Shown piece after piece: positions 60,383 to 64,000 of a stretch of DNA of 64,000 nt. The notes under the pieces were generated by a model that was not told the origin of the DNA, searched no databases, and worked only from the letters and a program-made list of their open reading frames with translations. The position numbers were made by a program, and so were the translations under genes. The stretch comes from Yeosuana marina (GTDB lineage Bacteria > Bacteroidota > Bacteroidia > Flavobacteriales > Flavobacteriaceae). The DNA lies in contig NZ_JAAKGI010000008.1 of assembly GCF_011762485.1 (NCBI RefSeq), positions 62,001 to 126,000 on the forward strand. Direction: 5' to 3'. Each line of letters opens with the position of its first letter. The stretch's first letter is position 1.

Positions 60383-63235
60383 TTATTTATTTAAATACAT
60401 TTTTCTTCTGGAGTATAATTCGTAAAACTCGTCGTCTTTCAAACTATCAATAAATAAAATGCTTTCTCCTGTACTTTTCATTTCTGGCCCTAATTTCTTA
60501 TTCACATTAGGGAATTTATTAAAAGAGAACACCGGTTGTTTAATAGCGTAACCATTTAACTTCGGATTAAAATTAAAATCCTTAACCTTCTTTTCTCCTA
60601 ACATCACTTTAGTTGCATAATTTACATAAGGCTCTCCATAAGCTTTGGCTATAAAAGGCACCGTTCTTGAAGCTCTTGGATTGGCTTCTATGATATAAAC
60701 AACGTCGTCTTTAATAGCAAACTGTATGTTAATTAACCCTACAGTGTTTAATGCTAAAGCAATTTTTTTGGTATGATCTTTAATTTGCTGCATCACCAAA
60801 TCCCCAAGATTAAAAGGTGGTAACATAGCATTACTATCACCTGAATGGATTCCACAAGGCTCTATGTGCTCCATGATGCCTATAATATAAACATCTTTTC
60901 CGTCACAAATAGCGTCGGCTTCTGCTTCAATAGCACCTTCTAAATAATGGTCTAAAAGTAATTGGTTACCAGGCATTACTCGTAACAAACTAACTACATG
61001 CTCTTCTAGCTCCTTTTTATTAATGACAATCTTCATGCCTTGACCACCAAGCACATAGGATGGTCTTACTAAAATTGGAAAATCTAATACGTCTGCAATA
61101 GCAGCGGCTTCATCGGCTGTTGTTGCAATATCGAACTGAGGATACGGAATATTATTTTCCTTTAAAAGATTAGAAAACAAGCCTCTGTCTTCTGCCAAGT
61201 CTAGAGCTTCAAAACTAGTTCCAATTATTTTAACGCCATATTTAGTTAATTTTTCAGCCAGTTTTAAAGCAGTTTGTCCTCCTAATTGAACAATAACGCC
61301 TTCTGGTTTTTCATGTTTAATGATGTCGTAAATATGTTCCCAAAAAACAGGTTCAAAATACAACTTATCAGCTGTATCAAAATCAGTTGAAACCGTTTCA
61401 GGATTACAGTTAATCATAATGGTTTCATAACCGCATTCTGCAGCCGCCAAAACACCATGAACACAACAATAATCAAATTCAATCCCTTGTCCTATTCTAT
61501 TAGGTCCAGAACCTAGAACAATAATTTTTTTCTTATCGGTAACTATGCTTTCATTATGAGAAAAACGTTTACCATCGGCTGTTTCCATATCACTCTCAAA
61601 CGTAGAATAGTAATATGGTGTTTGGGCTTTAAATTCTGCAGCACACGTATCAACCAGTTTATAGACTCTATTAACACCAAACTCTTCACGTTTATTATAC
61701 ACCTGACTTTCTAAACAGCCTAACATATGAGCTATTTGTCGGTCTCCATATCCTTTTTGCTTAGCCTCAAGCAATAAATCCTTTTGAATAGTATCTATCT
61801 TATAGGTTGAAATTTCCTTTTGAAGTAAGTATAATTCTTCATACTGCTTTAAAAACCACATGTCTATTTTTGTGATTTCAAAAATCCTACTCAACGGAAT
61901 TCCCATTGCAATGGCATCATAAATAATAAACACACGATCCCACGAGGCATAGGTAAGTTTCTCTATGATTTGCTCGTAATTCTTATTTTCTTTTCCGTCT
62001 GCACCAAGACCATTTCGTTTAATTTCTAAAGACTGTGTTGCCTTATGAAGTGCTTCTTGAAATGAACGTCCAATTCCCATGACCTCTCCAACAGACTTCA
62101 TTTGTAAACCTAAAGTTCTATCTGAACCTTCAAATTTATCGAAATTCCAACGTGGTATTTTTACAATCACATAATCTAATGTCGGTTCAAACAAGGCTGA
62201 AGTCGATTTTGTGATTTGATTTTCTAACTCATCTAAATGATAACCAATCGCCAATTTAGCTGCTATTTTAGCAATTGGATACCCTGTGGCTTTACTCGCT
62301 AACGCTGAAGAACGCGATACGCGTGGATTGATTTCAATGGCAATAATATCTTCATTTTCATCGGGACTTACGGCAAACTGAACATTACAACCTCCTGCAA
62401 AATCACCTATACTTCGCATCATATGAATGGCCATATCACGCATTCTTTGATAAGTTCTATCGCTTAACGTCATTGCCGGAGCTACAGTAATAGAATCTCC
62501 CGTATGAATTCCCATTGGATCCATGTTTTCAATAGAACAGATAATGACGACATTATCGTTATCATCTCTAAGTAATTCTAATTCAAACTCTTTCCAGCCA
62601 ATTAAAGCTTTATCAATCATGACTTCATGAATTGGAGAAATCTCTAATCCACGAGTTAATAATTCGTCAAATTCTTCTTCTTTATGAACAAAAGATGCTC
62701 CTGCTCCACCAAGGGTATAGGAGGCTCTGATAACTAAAGGGAATCCAAACTCTTGCGCTATTTCTTTACCTTTTAAATAGGACGAAGCCGTTGCTTGAGG
62801 TGCCATAGGAATGCCTATTTTAAGCATTAACTCTCTAAACTGCTCTCTGTCTTCGGTAATGTTTATCGCATCAATATCTACACCTATAATTTCAACACCA
62901 AAATCTTTCCAAATACCTTTTTCATCTGCTTCTATACATAAATTTAAAGCTGTTTGACCACCCATAGTTGGTAATACGGCATCTATTTGTGGGTGTTCTT
63001 TTAAAATTTTAATTAAAGACTTAGTTGTTAAAGGAAGTAAATATATATGATCAGCCATTGAAGGGTCTGTCATAATTGTTGCTGGGTTGGAGTTTATCAA
63101 AATAGTTTCTATCCCATCTTCTCTTAACGACCTCAATGCCTGTGAACCAGAGTAATCAAACTCACAAGCTTGCCCAATAACAATAGGTCCCGAACCAATA
63201 ATTAATATAGATTTTAGTTTTGGATTTTTTGGCAT
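60383..63235 (-). CDS. carB: Carbamoyl-phosphate synthase large subunit
   Basis: The 950-residue protein makes carbamoyl phosphate for pyrimidine and arginine synthesis. Two homologous ATP-grasp halves are seen, each starting with a phosphate-binding loop (ILIIGSGPIVIGQACEFDYS and IIVLGSGPNRIGQGIEFDYC). Both contain the ATP-grasp lid and INPRVSRSSALASK or ANPRASRTVPFIAK. E. coli CarB has about 1073 residues; this protein ends soon after the second ATP-grasp half, so the C-terminal MGS-like regulatory domain (UMP/ornithine/IMP control) appears absent. No carA gene is in the window. Confidence 0.95.
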   Translation of the reverse strand: MPKNPKLKSILIIGSGPIVIGQACEFDYSGSQALRSLREDGIETILINSNPATIMTDPSMADHIYLLPLTTKSLIKILKEHPQIDAVLPTMGGQTALNLCIEADEKGIWKDFGVEIIGVDIDAINITEDREQFRELMLKIGIPMAPQATASSYLKGKEIAQEFGFPLVIRASYTLGGAGASFVHKEEEFDELLTRGLEISPIHEVMIDKALIGWKEFELELLRDDNDNVVIICSIENMDPMGIHTGDSITVAPAMTLSDRTYQRMRDMAIHMMRSIGDFAGGCNVQFAVSPDENEDIIAIEINPRVSRSSALASKATGYPIAKIAAKLAIGYHLDELENQITKSTSALFEPTLDYVIVKIPRWNFDKFEGSDRTLGLQMKSVGEVMGIGRSFQEALHKATQSLEIKRNGLGADGKENKNYEQIIEKLTYASWDRVFIIYDAIAMGIPLSRIFEITKIDMWFLKQYEELYLLQKEISTYKIDTIQKDLLLEAKQKGYGDRQIAHMLGCLESQVYNKREEFGVNRVYKLVDTCAAEFKAQTPYYYSTFESDMETADGKRFSHNESIVTDKKKIIVLGSGPNRIGQGIEFDYCCVHGVLAAAECGYETIMINCNPETVSTDFDTADKLYFEPVFWEHIYDIIKHEKPEGVIVQLGGQTALKLAEKLTKYGVKIIGTSFEALDLAEDRGLFSNLLKENNIPYPQFDIATTADEAAAIADVLDFPILVRPSYVLGGQGMKIVINKKELEEHVVSLLRVMPGNQLLLDHYLEGAIEAEADAICDGKDVYIIGIMEHIEPCGIHSGDSNAMLPPFNLGDLVMQQIKDHTKKIALALNTVGLINIQFAIKDDVVYIIEANPRASRTVPFIAKAYGEPYVNYATKVMLGEKKVKDFNFNPKLNGYAIKQPVFSFNKFPNVNKKLGPEMKSTGESILFIDSLKDDEFYELYSRRKMYLNK

Positions 63236-63293
63236 TTTCTTTTAGTTATATGTTGGATTTTAATGTTTTACAAAAATAGTAATCACTAGATAT

Positions 63294-63323
63294 AAAAAAA
63301 GGCGTTACCGTTAAGTAACACCT
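63294..63323 (-). terminator. Terminator after rpmH
   Basis: On the minus strand AGGTGTTAC (63323-63315) pairs with GTAACGCCT (63308-63300), with one G-U pair. A T run follows, 26 nt after the rpmH stop. Confidence 0.8.
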
Positions 63324-63348
63324 TTAAATTATCAACAATTGTTAATCA

Positions 63349-63510
63349 TTATTTTTTATGTCTAGCTTCAGTAGATACAGACAGTTTTTTTCTTCCTTTT
63401 GCTCTTCTACGAGCTAACACTTTTCTACCATTAGCAGAAGCCATTCTTTCTCTGAAACCATGTTTGTTTCTTCTCTTTCTTTTTGATGGCTGAAACGTTC
63501 TTTTACTCAT
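63349..63510 (-). CDS. rpmH: 50S ribosomal protein L34
   Basis: This 53-residue, extremely basic protein reads [20 protein letters not shown], then [20 protein letters not shown], ending [13 protein letters not shown]. The L34 signature KRTFQPSxxKRxRxHGFRxRM is unmistakable. It is short and easily missed. It has its own promoter (63579-63609) and terminator, and lies upstream of carB on the same strand. Confidence 0.97.
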   Translation of the reverse strand: MSKRTFQPSKRKRRNKHGFRERMASANGRKVLARRRAKGRKKLSVSTEARHKK

Positions 63511-63896
63511 TATCTAGTATCTTTAAATCTGAAAACTCTATTTATTTTTTTGTTTTTTGGCTTATGCAAAACCGAGCGCAAATATACAAAGAGTTTTTAC
63601 TTTGACAAATGTTATTTTAAAAATATTTTGCAATACTTGAATTTTTATTCTTTTCCTATAATTATCTAAGTTATATGACTCATAAGCTCATTCTTATCTG
63701 ATAAATTCACTTATTAATTTTAACTTAAATACTTCTTTTGTCAAATTTATAATTTATATATTTAGTTTTATGCTGCCTATCAACTTTACAATTTTATGGC
63801 TCATTTCATAAAAATTTAGTTTCTTTGCAATCTAGAAAGAAATAGGACATTACTAGATTATTAATGTGTCTTTAAACCCTTTATTTAAAATTAAAA
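63511..63896. other. AT-rich intergenic region upstream of rpmH
   Basis: This 386-nt gap separates rpmH (minus) from the partial gene at 63897. Apart from the rpmH promoter at 63579-63609 I see no gene longer than 13 codons, no tRNA-like fold and no strong hairpin. TAGTTTCTTTG at 63818-63828 is a weak -7-like match for the plus-strand gene. Confidence 0.6.
63579..63609 (-). promoter_or_regulatory. Promoter of rpmH (Bacteroidetes consensus)
   Basis: On the minus strand TTTG (63609-63606) is separated by exactly 19 nt from TATATTTG (63586-63579). This is a textbook Bacteroidetes promoter, about 69 nt before the rpmH ATG. Confidence 0.75.
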
Positions 63897-64000
63897 ATGT
63901 ACAATAAAATTATAAAACTTATCATAGCGGCAGGTATTTTAGCCTATGCAGTATATCAATTTACTGAAGGATTTATAGGTAATGGCATCATGCTTATTCT
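63897..64000 (+). CDS. Hypothetical membrane protein, N-terminal fragment (cut by window edge)
   Basis: ATG at 63897 opens a frame to the window end (34 residues): MYNKIIKLIIAAGILAYAVY followed by QFTEGFIGNGIML. It contains one clear hydrophobic helix and the start of another. The family cannot be told from this fragment. Confidence 0.65.
   Translation, partial: MYNKIIKLIIAAGILAYAVYQFTEGFIGNGIMLI

Noticed and set aside
1..64000. Prophage, insertion sequence, integron, CRISPR-Cas, toxin-antitoxin or secondary-metabolite cluster
   Set aside because: No integrase, transposase, structural phage, Cas or synthase genes were recognised among the frames; gene content is housekeeping, transport and envelope functions.

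Overview
The window is a stretch of ordinary, gene-dense chromosome from a member of the Bacteroidetes, most likely the family Flavobacteriaceae. The signs are the AT-rich sequence, the near absence of Shine-Dalgarno sites, promoter-like TAnnTTTG boxes (two with a TTG/TTTG box exactly 19 nt upstream), a long Lys/Asn-rich insertion in Rho, type-3 ProS, many small lipoproteins with an Asn or Ser before the lipobox Cys, and families typical of this group (DUF4252, DUF4293, DUF1599, DUF3810, haem_bd, KTSC). No prophage, insertion sequence, CRISPR array, integron or defence island was seen. Coding density is high and no coding region is visibly broken; the only partial genes are those cut by the window edges.

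Layout. 1-0.5 kb: end of a rhodanese-type protein and a DUF2892 membrane protein. 0.5-4.7 kb (minus): DUF1599, DoxX/MauE-type membrane protein, thioredoxin-like lipoprotein, tpiA, prmA, clpS. 4.9-7.2 kb (plus): folP, a lipoprotein and the c-di-AMP synthase gene cdaA. 7.2-9.8 kb (minus): truA and an ABC exporter. 9.8-12.6 kb: phosphoesterase, DUF4293, rho. 12.7-14.7 kb (minus): proS, tRNA-Glu, rpsT. 14.8-20.2 kb (plus): low-complexity lipoprotein, FadL-like porin, folE, cysS, yidD. 20.2-26.3 kb: pepD, DUF3810, an rRNA/tRNA methyltransferase, an M48 protease flanked by two copies of a palindromic repeat, and a beta-helix lipoprotein. 26.5-32.3 kb: histidine utilisation operon hutH-hutU-hutI with a divergent LysR regulator. 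32.4-45.9 kb: DEAD-box helicase, sirtuin, transglutaminase, ABC-F protein, J-domain/KTSC protein, serine hydrolase, glycosyltransferase and smaller genes. 46-47.6 kb: purB. 47.6-53 kb: ECF sigma factor, putative anti-sigma factor and two DUF4252 genes, divergent from two tandem S41 protease-like lipoproteins. 53-58.4 kb: a cobalamin uptake locus, with a riboswitch in front of the TonB receptor and a divergent btuF-btuC-btuD set. 58.5-64 kb: rmuC, a thioesterase, carB, rpmH and the start of another gene.

How the genes work together. The clearest functional units are B12 import (outer-membrane receptor, binding lipoprotein, permease and ATPase, with an adenosylcobalamin-type aptamer only on the receptor side), histidine catabolism to formiminoglutamate, and the ECF signalling cassette. 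The least explained items are non-coding. Two copies of a structured element sit just after minus-strand stop codons (tpiA and hutI) in the same orientation. There is a 35-codon membrane-peptide ORF next to the B12 riboswitch. Hairpins are visible in the rho and DEAD-helicase leaders. I did not find a convincing new multi-gene system; the best candidates for novelty are these RNA-level features and the ECF cassette.
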